Source of the DNA: Nocardioides piscis
GTDB lineage: Bacteria > Actinomycetota > Actinomycetes > Propionibacteriales > Nocardioidaceae
Reading direction: 5' to 3'
Assembly: GCF_011300215.1 (NCBI RefSeq)
Contig: NZ_CP049866.1
Location: 3,349,001 to 3,413,000 of the forward strand
DNA length: 64,000 nucleotides
In this document: positions 41,705 through 52,206 of the stretch, piece after piece
Layout of the letters: each line of letters begins with the position of its first letter
Numbering within the stretch: the stretch's first letter is position 1
Program-made: the position numbers and the translations under genes
Notes under the pieces: model-generated
Seen by the model: only the letters and a program-made list of their open reading frames with translations
Told to the model about the DNA's origin: nothing
Databases searched by the model: none

Positions 41705-42196
41705 TCAGCTCTGGTTGAAGAAGCCGTTCTCCGCGATCCGCTCCTTGTCCTCGGTCGAGACCGTGACGTTCGGCGGGGAGAGCAGGAACACCTTGTTGGT
41801 GACGCGCTCGATGCTGCCACGCGTGGCAAAGATCAGGCCAGCCGCGAAGTCCACGAGACGCTTGGCGTCGCTGTCGTCCATCTCGGAGAGGTTCATGATG
41901 ACGGGTGTGCCGTCGCGGTAGTTCTCCCCCACCGAGCGCGCTTCGTTGTAGTTGCGCGGGTGCAGGGTGATGATGCGGCTCAACTCGGCAACAACTCCAG
42001 GAGAGACCGAGGCCGGACGGCGCCGCTCGGACAGGTCGGACACAGGGGCGGGACGGCGCTCGCGACCGGACGCGACGGGACGCTCGTCCACCGCGTCGTG
42101 CTGGCTCGTCTCGTGGTCATAGTCGTGCTCGTCGTAGTGGCCGGAGTCCTCGAGCAGGCCGAGGTACTCGCCGATCTTGCGCATCGCGCCGCTCAT
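41705..42196 (-). CDS. sepF: Cell-division protein SepF
   Basis: The 163-residue protein has an N-terminal amphipathic segment ([13 protein letters not shown]), an acidic linker and the SepF core: [31 protein letters not shown], then [25 protein letters not shown]. SepF anchors FtsZ to the membrane, replacing FtsA, which actinobacteria lack. AGAAGG precedes the ATG. Confidence 0.95.
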   Translation of the reverse strand: MSGAMRKIGEYLGLLEDSGHYDEHDYDHETSQHDAVDERPVASGRERRPAPVSDLSERRRPASVSPGVVAELSRIITLHPRNYNEARSVGENYRDGTPVIMNLSEMDDSDAKRLVDFAAGLIFATRGSIERVTNKVFLLSPPNVTVSTEDKERIAENGFFNQS

Positions 42197-42262
42197 GACA
42201 GTGGTCCTTCTCGTTGACGAGGCGCGTGTGCGCTTCGCGAGTTGTGTGCTTCCGTTCGGACA

Positions 42263-42961
42263 TTACTTGACCACCGGCCTCGGACCGAGGACCGCGGAGC
42301 CAACGCGCACGCGTGTCGCGCCGCAGCTGATCGCCGCCTCCAGGTCGCCGCTCATCCCGGCCGACAGCTCGCTCGCGTGCGGGTGGCTCTGGAGCCACTC
42401 GGCGCGGATGTCGGCGAGCCGTTCGAAGGCCACGGCCGGATCCTGCCCCAAGGGGGCGACAGCCATCAGCCCGCGCATCTGGAGGCCGTCCGCCTGTTCG
42501 ACAGCCTCCGCGACGGCCGCGAGCTCCCCGGGAGCCGCGCCGGCCCGATGATCGGCGTCGGGCGGGTCGAGACTGACCTGCACCAGCACGTCGACGGACG
42601 CACCGCGCTCCTGCGCGCCCCGCTGCAGGCCGGAGACCAGCTTCACCCGATCCACCGACTCGACGACGTCGGCATAGGCCGCGACCGCTGCCGCCTTGTT
42701 GCTCTGGAGACCACCGATGAAGTGCCAGCGCAGTCCCAGGTCATCGCACTCGGCGGCCTTCGCCGCCGCCTCCTGGTGCCGGTTCTCCCCCACGTCGGTG
42801 ATGCCGAGGTCGGCCAGGATCCGCACGTCGGCTGCCGGGAAGAACTTGGTGACCACCGTGAGGGAGACGTCGTCGGGCGAACGACCCGCAGCCTCGCAGG
42901 CGGTCTCGATCCGGCGGCGTACGGCAACCAGGTTGGCCGCGATCTCGTCGGCGCGGGTCAT
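42263..42961 (-). CDS. YggS-type PLP homeostasis protein
   Basis: The 232-residue protein is a single-domain fold-type III PLP binder: the PLP lysine is in VVTKFFPAADV, followed by GENRHQEAAAK, WHFIGGLQSNK and a late MSGDLEAAISCGATRVRVGSAVLG. It buffers free PLP and has no known catalysis. ATG 42961 overlaps the pgeF stop (ATGA); an ATG nine bases further upstream is also in frame. Confidence 0.92.
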   Translation of the reverse strand: MTRADEIAANLVAVRRRIETACEAAGRSPDDVSLTVVTKFFPAADVRILADLGITDVGENRHQEAAAKAAECDDLGLRWHFIGGLQSNKAAAVAAYADVVESVDRVKLVSGLQRGAQERGASVDVLVQVSLDPPDADHRAGAAPGELAAVAEAVEQADGLQMRGLMAVAPLGQDPAVAFERLADIRAEWLQSHPHASELSAGMSGDLEAAISCGATRVRVGSAVLGPRPVVK

Positions 42962-43656
42962 CGTCGCCATACCAAGCCTGCGAAGCGTCCCGCTGACGCG
43001 CCGTCGCGGCGGTAGGAGTGCAGGTCTGGCGTCTCGAGCGTGCAGGTGGCCACGTCGACCACGTCGACGCCGGCCCTGCGCAGCTGGGCGGCGACGCCGG
43101 CTCCGAGATCGAGGGCAGGCGTGCCCCACGAGGTCTCGCTGAACGCCTCGGGGACGGCAGCCGACACCTCCTCGCGCAGCTCAGCCGGCACCTCGTAGCA
43201 GCGGCCGCACACGTGGGGGCCGATCCATGCGGTGACCTGCTCGGCGCCGAGGTCGCGCATGGCTGCGACGGTGCGGCCCACGACGTCGAGGGCCGTTCCC
43301 GCGCGCCCCGCATGGGCGACGCCGATCACGCCGGCATCGGCGTCGGCGAGGACGACCGGGACACAGTCGGCCACCCGCACCATCAGGCCGACGCCCGGGA
43401 GGTCTGTCACCTGGGCGTCCGCCGTCGGCACGTCGTCGTCCGGACCCGCGGTGGGCGGCTGCGTGACGACGTGGACGGTGTCGCCGTGCACCTGGTCGAG
43501 CCGGGCGAACCTCACGTCGACCTCGGACTCGAGCGCGGTCAACGCGTCGGCGAAGCCCGCGCCGAGGCCTTGCAGGTCGATCGAGGAATCGGTGAAGGCC
43601 ACGTCGACCCGAGACTCGGTCGACGTGGCCTGCAACGAATCGCGGAACGCGAACAC
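42958..43656 (-). CDS. pgeF: PgeF/YfiH peptidoglycan-editing or polyphenol-oxidase family protein
   Basis: The 232-residue product has the Cu-oxidase_4 pattern: [37 protein letters not shown], and the [11 protein letters not shown] cysteine-histidine site. Related proteins act as purine nucleosidases or remove misplaced L-Ser from UDP-MurNAc. The GTG at 43656 follows directly after the TAG that would end an intact ftsZ, the usual actinobacterial arrangement. Confidence 0.88.
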   Translation of the reverse strand: MFAFRDSLQATSTESRVDVAFTDSSIDLQGLGAGFADALTALESEVDVRFARLDQVHGDTVHVVTQPPTAGPDDDVPTADAQVTDLPGVGLMVRVADCVPVVLADADAGVIGVAHAGRAGTALDVVGRTVAAMRDLGAEQVTAWIGPHVCGRCYEVPAELREEVSAAVPEAFSETSWGTPALDLGAGVAAQLRRAGVDVVDVATCTLETPDLHSYRRDGASAGRFAGLVWRR

Positions 43657-44903
43657 CTACTTGAGGAAGTCCGGGACGTCGAGCTCGTCGTCGTCGAACT
43701 GCACCGACCGGCTCGGGCGGGGGCCGCCGCCGGGACCAGTGGGCGAGCCTGCGTCTGAGCCGGCGCCGGGGCGGCCTGCGACGGGGCCGACGCGTGCGCG
43801 GGGGCCGGGGCCTGGCGCTGCGGGGTCTCGCGACCGACCGCCGAGTCAGGCGTGCTCGACCGGACGGGCTGCGGCTGCGCAGGCGGACGCGAGTCTGACT
43901 GGGCCTGTGCCGGCGGGTTGGCTCGCAGGACGTTGCCCTCCTGCCGGCGCTTGGGCATGCCGCCGTCGAAACCGGCAGCGATGACGGTCACCCGGACCTC
44001 GTCGCCGAGGGCATCGTCGATCGTCGCGCCGAAGATGATGTTGGCCTCGGCGTGCGCGGCCTGCGAGACCAGCGCGGCAGCCTCGTTGATCTCGAACAGC
44101 CCGAGGTCGGAGCCGCCCGCGATCGACAGCAGCACGCCGTGCGCACCCTCGATCGAGGCCTCGAGCAGCGGGCTCGAGACGGCCATCTCTGCGGCTGCGA
44201 CAGCACGGTCCTCCCCGCGCGCGGACCCGATGCCCATCAGGGCGGAGCCGGCGTTGGCCATCACGGACTTGACGTCGGCGAAGTCGAGGTTGATCAGACC
44301 GGGGGTGGTGATCAGGTCGGTGATGCCCGACACGCCCTGCAGCAGCACCTGGTCGGCCTGCTTGAAGGCGTCGAGGATCGAGACGTTGCGGTCGCTGATG
44401 GACAGCAACCGGTCGTTGGGGATGACGATGAGGGTGTCGACCTCTTCGCGGAGCTGGCTGATTCCCTCCTCCGCGGAGTTGGCACGTCGCCGGCCCTCGA
44501 AGGCGAACGGACGGGTCACGACGCCGATCGTCAGCGCCCCGAGCGAGCGCGCGATCCGGGCCACGACCGGCGCACCACCGGTGCCGGTCCCGCCACCCTC
44601 GCCGGCGGTCACGAACACCATGTCGGCGCCCTTGATCACCTCTTCGATCTCGTCGGCGTGGTCCTCGGCGGCGCGTGTCCCCACGTCGGGGTTGGCGCCG
44701 GCACCGAGGCCACGGGTGAGCTCGCGGCCGATGTCGAGCTTGACGTCGGCGTCGCTCATGAGCAGGGCCTGGGCGTCGGTGTTGATCGCGATGAACTCGA
44801 CACCCTTGAGGCCGACCTCGATCATGCGGTTCACGGCGTTGACGCCGCCTCCACCGATACCCACGACCTTGATGATCGCCAGGTAGTTCTGTGCTGCTGC
44901 CAT
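43657..44903 (-). CDS. ftsZ: Cell-division GTPase FtsZ, with an apparent 1-base deletion near the 3' end
   Basis: The first 390 or so residues are a normal Fts[21 protein letters not shown], the tubulin signature [16 protein letters not shown] and FDGGM. As given, the frame runs on to 43539 through a Ser/Thr/Arg-rich nonsense tail. The conserved C-terminal peptide [12 protein letters not shown] followed by TAG (43657-43659) lies in the next frame. One extra base in the five-C run (plus-strand GGGGG, 43719-43723) would join the two frames and give [10 protein letters not shown] before the peptide. GAGAGG precedes the ATG. FtsZ builds the Z-ring, and this peptide binds SepF and FtsW. Confidence 0.93.
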
Positions 44904-45103
44904 GGCTGCAGGCCTCTCGTGACTAGGGGTCGATATGGGGCTGTCCGGGGAAGAACGCCCGGTTGACTCCTTGAACCCTGCGGCGAAACCCTAACGGTGA
45001 GCCTGAGGGTTATAGTTATGTCAACCTCGCGTTGGTCATGACCATAGGCACACGAGAGTCCCCTCCCGGTCCGACACGCCGCCTGCGAGTGAGAAGACGA
45101 GAA
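44904..45103 (-). promoter_or_regulatory. ftsQ-ftsZ intergenic region with ftsZ promoter elements
   Basis: On the minus strand TTGACA (45024-45019) is followed by TAACTATAACCCTC, a block resembling the region upstream of ftsZ in other actinobacteria. AACCCT and AGGGTT (44996-45010 area) form an inverted repeat 13 bases apart. No -10 at the standard 17-base spacing is evident, so the start site is unclear. This gap is where ftsZ gains transcription separate from the upstream mur genes. Confidence 0.5.
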
Positions 45104-45865
45104 TCAGTTGGGGCGGGTGGTGGGGCTGCCGGGAACGCTGACGTCATAGACCTGGGCGCGTTGTACGGCGAGCAGCCTGGTCAGCACCTCGGCCTTGAGG
45201 TCCGACTCGGCAGCACTCCCCCAGTGCACCTGCCTGCCGTCGCGCAGCACCAGGGTGATCTGGTCGATCGTCTGCACCTCGACGTGGTCGACGCGTGCGG
45301 CGAGGTCGCCGGGCAGGGCCGAGACCACCGTGGCCGCCTCCTTGAGCGCGTCCGTGCCGGTCGAGGTCTGCGGCCGCACCCGCGGCAGGCCCTTGGGCAT
45401 CGTGCGGTAGTCGCGGAAGACGATCCCCTCGGCGTCCAGGCCCTGCGTCCTGCCACCCAGCTCCACCACGGCCACGGCGGTGCGCTCGGTGACGGTGACC
45501 AGCACCCCGTCGGGCCAGACGCGGGTGACGTCGGCGTCCTTGACCTCGAAGAGCGCCTCCACCCGTCGCTCGGCGGCATCCAGGTCGACCACGGCGAGCT
45601 GCTCGCCGTTCGGGACAGCCGCGACGCGCACGACCCGCTCGTCGGAGAGCAGCGAGTTGCCCTCGACCTCGACCTTCGCCACAGACAGCGCGTCGGAGAA
45701 GAAGACCAGCCAACCGCCGACCAGGACTGCGACGACGAGCGCGACCGATGCGGCGACATATTTCCAACGCATCCAGCGCCTGGCCCACTGCCGGCGGGCG
45801 AAGCGCTGGCGGGTGCGCCTCTCGGCACGCTCCTCGGTGGTCTCGCGGACCTTCGAGTCAGGCAT
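45104..45865 (-). CDS. ftsQ: Cell-division protein FtsQ
   Basis: The 253-residue protein has a basic cytosolic tail, one membrane segment (YVAASVALVVAVLVGGWLVFF), a POTRA domain (LSVAKVEVEGNSLLSDERVVRVA) and the FtsQ beta domain (VWPDGVLVTVTERTAVAVVELGG). It bridges FtsW/FtsI and other divisome parts. ATG 45865 overlaps murC by 8 bases. Confidence 0.92.
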   Translation of the reverse strand: MPDSKVRETTEERAERRTRQRFARRQWARRWMRWKYVAASVALVVAVLVGGWLVFFSDALSVAKVEVEGNSLLSDERVVRVAAVPNGEQLAVVDLDAAERRVEALFEVKDADVTRVWPDGVLVTVTERTAVAVVELGGRTQGLDAEGIVFRDYRTMPKGLPRVRPQTSTGTDALKEAATVVSALPGDLAARVDHVEVQTIDQITLVLRDGRQVHWGSAAESDLKAEVLTRLLAVQRAQVYDVSVPGSPTTRPN

Positions 45866-47276
45866 CGCGCTCGCGCAGGAGGGAGAGGACGGCAGGTCCA
45901 AGGGCGGTGACGCTCCCGGCCCCCAGGGTCAGCACGAGGTCGCCGGGCCGGGCGCGCCGCACCAGCTCGGCCGGCGCCGCGTCGAAGTCGGTCACGAACG
46001 CCACGCACTCGTCGGGCAGCGGGACCGCGTCGGCCACCAGGGCGCCGGTGACGGCCGGGTCGGCGTCCTCCCGCGCGAGATAGACGTCGAGCACGACGAC
46101 CTCGTCGGCGGCGCCCAGCGCCTGCCCCATCTGGGCACCGAAGATCCGGGTGCGCGAGACGAGGTGTGGCTGGAAGGCGACCACGAGCCGCCCGTCGCCC
46201 ACGACCGAGCGCGCGGCCTGGAGGTCTCCCGCGATCTCGACGTGGTGGTGGGCATAGGAGTCATAGACGCGGATGCCGCCGGCCTCACCCTTGAGCTCCA
46301 TCCGCCGGCCCGTCCCGGTGAAGGCGGCCAGGCCTGCCGCGAGCGCGTCGAAGGAGTGGCCGAGCCGCAGGCCCATGGCCAGCGCGGCAGCAGCATCGAG
46401 GAGGTAGTGGCGCCCGGGGATGCCCAGGCTCAGCCGACCCAGCTCGACCCCGCCCTGCATGATCGTGCTGGTGGACGTCGACCCTGCGAACTCCGGGTCG
46501 ACGATGCGCAGGTCGGAGCCCGCTGCCTCGCCGACCGTGATGACCTCGAGGCCGTCGGCGCGCGCGGACGCGGCCAGCGCCGCCGCACCGGGATCGTCGA
46601 CGCAGCACACGAGGAAGCCGGCCCGGTCGATCGTGGCGGCGAAGTCGTCGAAGGCGGCGTGATAGGCCTCCTCGGTGCCCCAGTTGTCGAGGTGGTCGGC
46701 CTCGACGTTGGTGACGATGGCGGCGTGGGGCCGATAGACCAGGAAGGCGCCGTCGGACTCGTCGGCCTCCGCGACGAACAGGTCGTCGGAGCCGGCATCG
46801 GCGTTGCGCCCGGTCGCGGTCAGCACCCCGCCGACTGCATAGGTCGGGTCAGCGCCGGCAGCGAGCAGCGCGCTCGTCAACAGCCCGGTCGTCGTGGTCT
46901 TGCCGTGGGTCCCGGCGACAGCCAGGACCCGCTTGTCGGCCATGGTGGCCGCCAGTCCGGCCGAGCGCGGCAACAGCCGGAGCCCGAGCCGGCGGGCCTC
47001 GACCACCTCGACGTTGTCCTCGCGCGCGGCCGTGGTGACCACGACCGTGTCGGCGTCGGCGACGTGCTCGGCCGCATAGCCGAGGTGGCACGTCACGCCC
47101 AGCTCCCGCAGGGCGGGCAGGAACGGCGTGTCCTGGTCGTCGGACCCCGTGACCGGCACGCCGTTGGCGGCCATGATCCGGGCGATCGCCGAGAGCCCGG
47201 CGCCGCCGATGCCGATGAAGTGGACCCGCCCCAGCCGGTCGGCGGGAAGCAGGACCTCAGGGACGGGCAACCTCAT
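45858..47276 (-). CDS. murC: UDP-N-acetylmuramate:L-alanine ligase
   Basis: The 472-residue Mur ligase adds L-Ala to UDP-MurNAc. The UDP-binding start is RVHFIGIGGAGLSAIARIM, the ATP loop is VAGTHGKTTTTGLL near residue 118, EADESDGAFL and NVEADHLDNW follow, and the C-terminal domain has YDSYAHHHVEI and AFQPHLVSRTR. ATG 47276 overlaps the murG stop (ATGA). Confidence 0.96.
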   Translation of the reverse strand: MRLPVPEVLLPADRLGRVHFIGIGGAGLSAIARIMAANGVPVTGSDDQDTPFLPALRELGVTCHLGYAAEHVADADTVVVTTAAREDNVEVVEARRLGLRLLPRSAGLAATMADKRVLAVAGTHGKTTTTGLLTSALLAAGADPTYAVGGVLTATGRNADAGSDDLFVAEADESDGAFLVYRPHAAIVTNVEADHLDNWGTEEAYHAAFDDFAATIDRAGFLVCCVDDPGAAALAASARADGLEVITVGEAAGSDLRIVDPEFAGSTSTSTIMQGGVELGRLSLGIPGRHYLLDAAAALAMGLRLGHSFDALAAGLAAFTGTGRRMELKGEAGGIRVYDSYAHHHVEIAGDLQAARSVVGDGRLVVAFQPHLVSRTRIFGAQMGQALGAADEVVVLDVYLAREDADPAVTGALVADAVPLPDECVAFVTDFDAAPAELVRRARPGDLVLTLGAGSVTALGPAVLSLLRERDA

Positions 47277-48343
47277 CGGGCTGCCTCGAGGATGATCGCC
47301 GCGAGCCGGTCGTCGGCGTCGCGCGGCACCAGGGCTGCGGCCGCGGCGCCCATCCGTCCCAGACGATCGGGGTCCGTGGCCAACCCGGGGATCGTGACAG
47401 CCACCCACTCGGGGGTCAGGGCCGCGTTGTCGATCATCAACGCTCCCCCGGCATCGACGACCGAGCGTGCGTTGAGCGCCTGCTCGCCGTTGCCGATCGG
47501 GAGCGGGACGAAGACCGCAGGCAGGCCGACGGCCGCGGCCTCGGTGAGGCTGGAGGCACCAGAGCGACAGATGACGAGGTCGGCCGCGGCGTAGGCGAGG
47601 TCCATCCGATCGACGAAGTGCTCGACGACATAGGGGACCTCACCGCGCTCAGGAGTCGCCTCGCCCTTGGGGCCGACGACGTGCAGGACCTGCACCCCGG
47701 CGGCGGCGAGGCTGGGCGCGGCGGCTGCGACCGACTCGTTGAGGTGTCGAGCGCCCTGGGAACCCCCGGTCACGAGCAGCGTCGGCCGGTCGGGATCGAG
47801 GCCGAAGAAGGCCCGCGCCTCGGCGCGCAATCCCGCCCGGTCGAGGGTCGAGATCATCCGGCGGATCGGCAGGCCGACCAGCTCGGCGCGGGGCAGCGGG
47901 GTGCCGGGGAAGCTCACGGCGACGCGGTCCGCGACACGGGCACCGACCTTGTTGGCCAGGCCGGGCAGCGCGTTCTGCTCGTGGATCACCAAGGGCAGAC
48001 CGCGTCGGCGCGCGGCGAGATAGGCAGGCATGGAGACATAGCCGCCGTAGCCGACGACGACGTCGGGTCGCACCCGGTCGAAGACCTCGAGGGTCGCGCG
48101 TACGGCGCCGCGCAGCCGCCCCGGCACCCGGAGCAGGTCGGCCGAGGGTTTGCGGGGCAACGGCACCGGGGGGATCAGCTCGAGCGGATAGCCCGCAGCC
48201 GGGACGACGGTGTTCTCCAGGCCGCGCGGCGTGCCGAGACAGGTGATCTCGATGTCGGCGTCGAGACGCCGCAACGCGTCAGCGGTGGCGATGAGCGGGG
48301 ACGTGTGGCCGGCAGTGCCGCCGCCGGCGAGAAGGATGCGCAT
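47273..48343 (-). CDS. murG: MurG glycosyltransferase (lipid II synthesis)
   Basis: The 356-residue GT28 enzyme adds GlcNAc to lipid I. The N-terminal glycine loop is ILLAGGGTAGHTSPLIATADAL. VVGYGGYVSMPAYLAA and IHEQNALPGLANKVGA complete the acceptor side, and GGSQGARHLNE plus CRSGASSLTEAAAVGLPAVFVPLP form the UDP-GlcNAc site. There is a short gap to ftsW. Confidence 0.96.
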   Translation of the reverse strand: MRILLAGGGTAGHTSPLIATADALRRLDADIEITCLGTPRGLENTVVPAAGYPLELIPPVPLPRKPSADLLRVPGRLRGAVRATLEVFDRVRPDVVVGYGGYVSMPAYLAARRRGLPLVIHEQNALPGLANKVGARVADRVAVSFPGTPLPRAELVGLPIRRMISTLDRAGLRAEARAFFGLDPDRPTLLVTGGSQGARHLNESVAAAAPSLAAAGVQVLHVVGPKGEATPERGEVPYVVEHFVDRMDLAYAAADLVICRSGASSLTEAAAVGLPAVFVPLPIGNGEQALNARSVVDAGGALMIDNAALTPEWVAVTIPGLATDPDRLGRMGAAAAALVPRDADDRLAAIILEAAR

Positions 48344-48355
48344 GTCGGAGGAAAT

Positions 48356-49603
48356 CTATCGTCCGGCCGACAGGCCCGCTGATCGGCTGCGACGACGCGC
48401 CGCGAGGGCGCGAGCGGCGTCAGGCTCGCGACGAGCGAACCCGACCAGGAGTCCGAGGGCCACCAGCGACGGCACGAGCGCCGACCCGCCGTAGGAGATG
48501 AGCGGCAGCGGGATGCCGATGACGGGCAGCACAGCCAGCACCATGCCGACGTTGATCATCATCTGGCCAAGCAGCCAGACCACGATGCCGAAGGACATGT
48601 AGCGCACGAACGGGTCATCGGTGCGCAGCGCGATCCGCACCGCCGCGAAGGCGATCGTGAAGAACAGGACGACCACCAGGAGCGTGCCGGCGAGGCCGAG
48701 CTCCTCGCCGAGCACGGCGAAGATGAAGTCGGTGTGGGCCTCCGGCAGGTCGCCCCACTTCTGCCTCGAGGCCCCGATCCCCTGCCCCAGCCAGCCGCCG
48801 GTCGAGAGGGCGTAGAGGCCGTGGGCCGGCTGCCAGCCGGCGTCGTGGTAGTCCTTGAACGGATCGACGAAGTTGGTCAGTCGCTCGAGTCGCTCCTGGC
48901 TCGTGGTGGCGAGGAACAGGGCGAGCACACCGACGCCGGTCAGTGCCACCGTGAAGAACCTCGCAGGCGCGCCGACCACCCACAGCATCGCGAGCAGGAT
49001 GGCGAACAGCACCAGGGCCGTGCCGAGGTCGCGGCCGGCGACGACGAGGGTGATGACCATCGCCATACCGGGAACGACGGGCACGACGACGTGGTGCAGC
49101 TCGCCGAGACGTCGTTCCTTGTGGGCATAGATGTGCGAGGCCCACAGGATGATCGCGAGCTTGGCGATCTCGGCGGGCTGGATGGCCACCGGGCCGAGCG
49201 AGAGCCAGTTCTTGTTGCCGTTGATGACCACGCCGAACCTCGCCACCAGGACGAGCAGGGCCAGCGCGACCAGGAAGCCCGGATAGGCCATTCGTCGCAG
49301 GTGCTTGAGCGGGATCCGCGACGCCACCCAGGCCGCCGGCAGCCCGATCGCCACCCACATCAGCTGTCGCTTGACCACGGCATAGGAGTCGCCGAGGTTG
49401 CGGAAGGAATAGACGCTCGAGGCGCTCAGCACCATGATCAGGCCGATGGTGAGCAGGAGTGCCGAGGCGCCGAGCAGCAGGTAGTAGGAGGAGAGCGGGC
49501 GGTCGAGGGCCTCCTTGAGGCTGCGCAGGCCCACGGTGAGGCCGCGGGGTCCCCGCGACGTGGTCGCCGGCCGGGTCGGAGCCTCGGGGGTGGTCGTCGC
49601 CAT
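48356..49603 (-). CDS. ftsW: FtsW, SEDS peptidoglycan glycosyltransferase
   Basis: The 415-residue protein has about ten membrane segments and the SEDS signatures NGNKNWLSLGPVAIQPAEIAKLA, DLGTALVL, and a late GIPLPLISYGGSALV. It polymerises lipid II at the septum with FtsI. AGGAGA precedes the ATG. Confidence 0.95.
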   Translation of the reverse strand: MATTTPEAPTRPATTSRGPRGLTVGLRSLKEALDRPLSSYYLLLGASALLLTIGLIMVLSASSVYSFRNLGDSYAVVKRQLMWVAIGLPAAWVASRIPLKHLRRMAYPGFLVALALLVLVARFGVVINGNKNWLSLGPVAIQPAEIAKLAIILWASHIYAHKERRLGELHHVVVPVVPGMAMVITLVVAGRDLGTALVLFAILLAMLWVVGAPARFFTVALTGVGVLALFLATTSQERLERLTNFVDPFKDYHDAGWQPAHGLYALSTGGWLGQGIGASRQKWGDLPEAHTDFIFAVLGEELGLAGTLLVVVLFFTIAFAAVRIALRTDDPFVRYMSFGIVVWLLGQMMINVGMVLAVLPVIGIPLPLISYGGSALVPSLVALGLLVGFARREPDAARALAARRRSRSAGLSAGR

Positions 49604-49630
49604 CCGGAGGTCTCCTTCCTGATCAGCCGC

Positions 49631-51121
49631 TCAGGTGTCCTGGTCCGCCAGCCGTCGGCGGACCGCGGCGGTGAACTCGTCACCTCGGGCGGCATAGTTG
49701 GCAAACATGTCCATGGAGGCGCAGCCTGGCGCCAGCAGCACTGTGTCGCCCGGTCGGGCCAGACGTGCAGCAGCGTCGACGACGCGTTCCATCGCAGAGC
49801 CAGTCTCCCCGTCACCGATGTCGATGACGGGAACATCCGGTGCGTGTCGCGAAAGGGCGTCGGCGATCACCCGGCGGTCCTGACCGAGCAGCACCACCCC
49901 TCGCAGGCGCTCTCGCACCTTCTGAGTCAGGTCGTCGAAGCCGGCGCCCTTGGCGAGCCCGCCCGCCACCCAGACGACCGAGTCGTATGCCTGCAACGAG
50001 CTCATGGCGGCGTGCGGGTTGGTCGCCTTGCTGTCGTCGATCCACGTCACGCCCCCGGCCGTGGCGACGTGTGCGATCCGGTGTCCATCGGGGCGGAAGG
50101 CCTTGAGTCCGTCACGGACGGCCGCCTGCGAGACACCGTGGGCGCGGGCGAGGGCGGCGGCCGCCAGCGCGTTGGCCACGAAGTGGGGAGCCTGGGACGC
50201 CAGGTCCGACAGCGTGCACAGCTCGGCTGCACTGGTCGAACGGTCCTCCACGAAGGCGCGATCGGCTAGGAAGTCCTCGACGATGCCGAGCATGCCCACG
50301 CCGGGCGTCCCGAGGGTGAAGCCGATGGCGCGAGCTCCCTCGACCACGTCTGCGTCCTCCACGAGCCGCCGGGTCTGGGGGTCGGCGACGTTGTAGACGC
50401 AGGCACGCTGGGCGCGGTGGTAGATCCGTCCCTTGTCGGCGGCGTAGTCGAGCATCGGCTGCGGACCGGTGTACCAGTCGAGGTGGTCCTCGGCGAGGTT
50501 GAGGACCGCGGCCGACTCCGCGCTCATCGACTGGGTGTAGTGGAGCTGGAAGCTGGACAGCTCGACTGCGAACACGTCATAGGGCTCGGGATCCATCACG
50601 GCCTCGACGATCGGGCGCCCGACGTTGCCGACGGCCGCGCTGCGGAGTCCGGCAGCGCGCAGGATGGAGTCGAGCATCTGCACCGTCGTGGTCTTGCCGT
50701 TGGTGCCGGTGACCGCGAGCCAGGGAGCTGGTTCGCCCGTCGGTCCGGCGTCACGAAGCCGCCACGCCAGCTCCACCTCCCCCCAGACCGGGATCCCCCG
50801 TCCCGCTGCCTGGGCGAGCAGCGGCGCAGAGGGCCGCCAGCCCGGCGAGGTGACCACCACGTCGACGTCGTCGGGGAGGGTCTCGGTGGCGCCCGCGTCC
50901 AGCCTGATCGTGGCGCCGAGGGTCTCGAGCAGCTCGGCCTTCTCGGCCTTGTCGTCCGACGTCGCCTCGTCCAGCGCAGTGACCTCCGCGCCCAGGAACA
51001 GGAGGTTGTCGGCGGCGGCGAACCCGGAGACACCGAAGCCCGCGACCACGGCGCGCACGCCGTCCCACGAGTCTTGACGACCCAACGAGCTGGGATCGGG
51101 GCGCGCTGGGGTGGGTGTCAT
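49631..51121 (-). CDS. murD: UDP-MurNAc-L-alanine:D-glutamate ligase
   Basis: The 496-residue Mur ligase adds D-Glu. It has an N-terminal Rossmann domain ([16 protein letters not shown]), the ATP loop [30 protein letters not shown] and a closing [23 protein letters not shown] 51121 overlaps the mraY stop (ATGA); a longer frame to 52324 is a mraY shadow. Confidence 0.96.
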   Translation of the reverse strand: MTPTPARPDPSSLGRQDSWDGVRAVVAGFGVSGFAAADNLLFLGAEVTALDEATSDDKAEKAELLETLGATIRLDAGATETLPDDVDVVVTSPGWRPSAPLLAQAAGRGIPVWGEVELAWRLRDAGPTGEPAPWLAVTGTNGKTTTVQMLDSILRAAGLRSAAVGNVGRPIVEAVMDPEPYDVFAVELSSFQLHYTQSMSAESAAVLNLAEDHLDWYTGPQPMLDYAADKGRIYHRAQRACVYNVADPQTRRLVEDADVVEGARAIGFTLGTPGVGMLGIVEDFLADRAFVEDRSTSAAELCTLSDLASQAPHFVANALAAAALARAHGVSQAAVRDGLKAFRPDGHRIAHVATAGGVTWIDDSKATNPHAAMSSLQAYDSVVWVAGGLAKGAGFDDLTQKVRERLRGVVLLGQDRRVIADALSRHAPDVPVIDIGDGETGSAMERVVDAAARLARPGDTVLLAPGCASMDMFANYAARGDEFTAAVRRRLADQDT

Positions 51122-52206
51122 CCGATCCCGGCCACCCATTCGGCATAGAAGATCCCCAGCCCTGCGGCCACGCACAGGCCGGTGATGATCCAGAACCGGA
51201 TCACGACCGTGACCTGCTCCCAGCCGAGCATCTCGAAGTGGTGCTGGATCGGGGCCATCCGGAAGATCCGCTTGCCGACGCCGCCGGTGCGCTTGGTGAT
51301 CTTGAACCACGACACCTGCAGCATCACCGAGAGCGTGATCATCACGAACAGGCCACCGATGATCAGCAGCAGCAGCTCGGTGCGGGTGAGGATCGCGAAG
51401 CCCGCCAAGGCTCCGCCGAGCGCCAGCGAGCCGGTGTCGCCCATGAAGATCTGAGCAGGCGAGGCGTTCCACCACAGGAAGCCGAAGCAGGCGCCCATGA
51501 TCGCCGCCGACACGACCGCGAGGTCGAGCGGGTCTCGGACCTCGTAGCAGGAGCCCCCCGGCACCAGGGCGCACGACTGGCTGTTCTGCCAGATGTTGAC
51601 CAGCGTGTAGGCGGCGAAGACCATCACGCTGGCGCCCGTGGCCAGTCCGTCGAGGCCGTCCGTGAGGTTCACGGCGTTGCTGGTGCCGGTGATGATCAAC
51701 CACATCAGCACGATCACCAGGATGGTCGGCAGCGACCAGGAGTCGAAGTCGCGGATGAAGGAGAGGTGGTGTGAGGCAGGCGTCTTGCCTCGGTCGTCGG
51801 CAAGCGCCGGCGACAGCGCCAGGATCGCGAACGCGACGGCGATCACGGTCTGACCGATGATCTTGGCCCGGCTGCGAAGGCCGAGGTTGCGCTGCCGACT
51901 GATCTTGATGAAGTCGTCCAGGAAGCCCACCGTGCCCAGCCCGACGAACAGGAAGAGCAGCAGCATCGCCGAGGCGGACGGAGCCTGCATCGTGATGAGC
52001 TTGGCCGCGAAGTAGCCGATCACCGCTGCCCCAATGATCACGATCCCGCCCATGGTGGGCGTGCCGCGCTTGGTGTGGTGGGTGGTCGGGCCGTCGTCGC
52101 GGATCTCCTGGCCGTAGCCGCGCCTGGAGAGCACCGTGATGGCATACCGCGTGCCGATCAGCGAGATCAGCAGGGACAACCCCCCGCCGAACAGGATCGC
52201 TCTCAT
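51118..52206 (-). CDS. mraY: Phospho-MurNAc-pentapeptide translocase
   Basis: The 362-residue membrane enzyme makes lipid I. It has ten membrane segments with [27 protein letters not shown] (catalytic aspartates), [15 protein letters not shown] and [15 protein letters not shown]. It overlaps murF by four bases. Confidence 0.96.
   Translation of the reverse strand: MRAILFGGGLSLLISLIGTRYAITVLSRRGYGQEIRDDGPTTHHTKRGTPTMGGIVIIGAAVIGYFAAKLITMQAPSASAMLLLFLFVGLGTVGFLDDFIKISRQRNLGLRSRAKIIGQTVIAVAFAILALSPALADDRGKTPASHHLSFIRDFDSWSLPTILVIVLMWLIITGTSNAVNLTDGLDGLATGASVMVFAAYTLVNIWQNSQSCALVPGGSCYEVRDPLDLAVVSAAIMGACFGFLWWNASPAQIFMGDTGSLALGGALAGFAILTRTELLLLIIGGLFVMITLSVMLQVSWFKITKRTGGVGKRIFRMAPIQHHFEMLGWEQVTVVIRFWIITGLCVAAGLGIFYAEWVAGIG

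Noticed and set aside
43539..43656. A genuine Ser/Thr/Arg-rich C-terminal tail on FtsZ
   Set aside because: The tail lies antiphase within pgeF coding sequence, and the true conserved FtsZ ending is present one frame away, so a base deletion is a better explanation.
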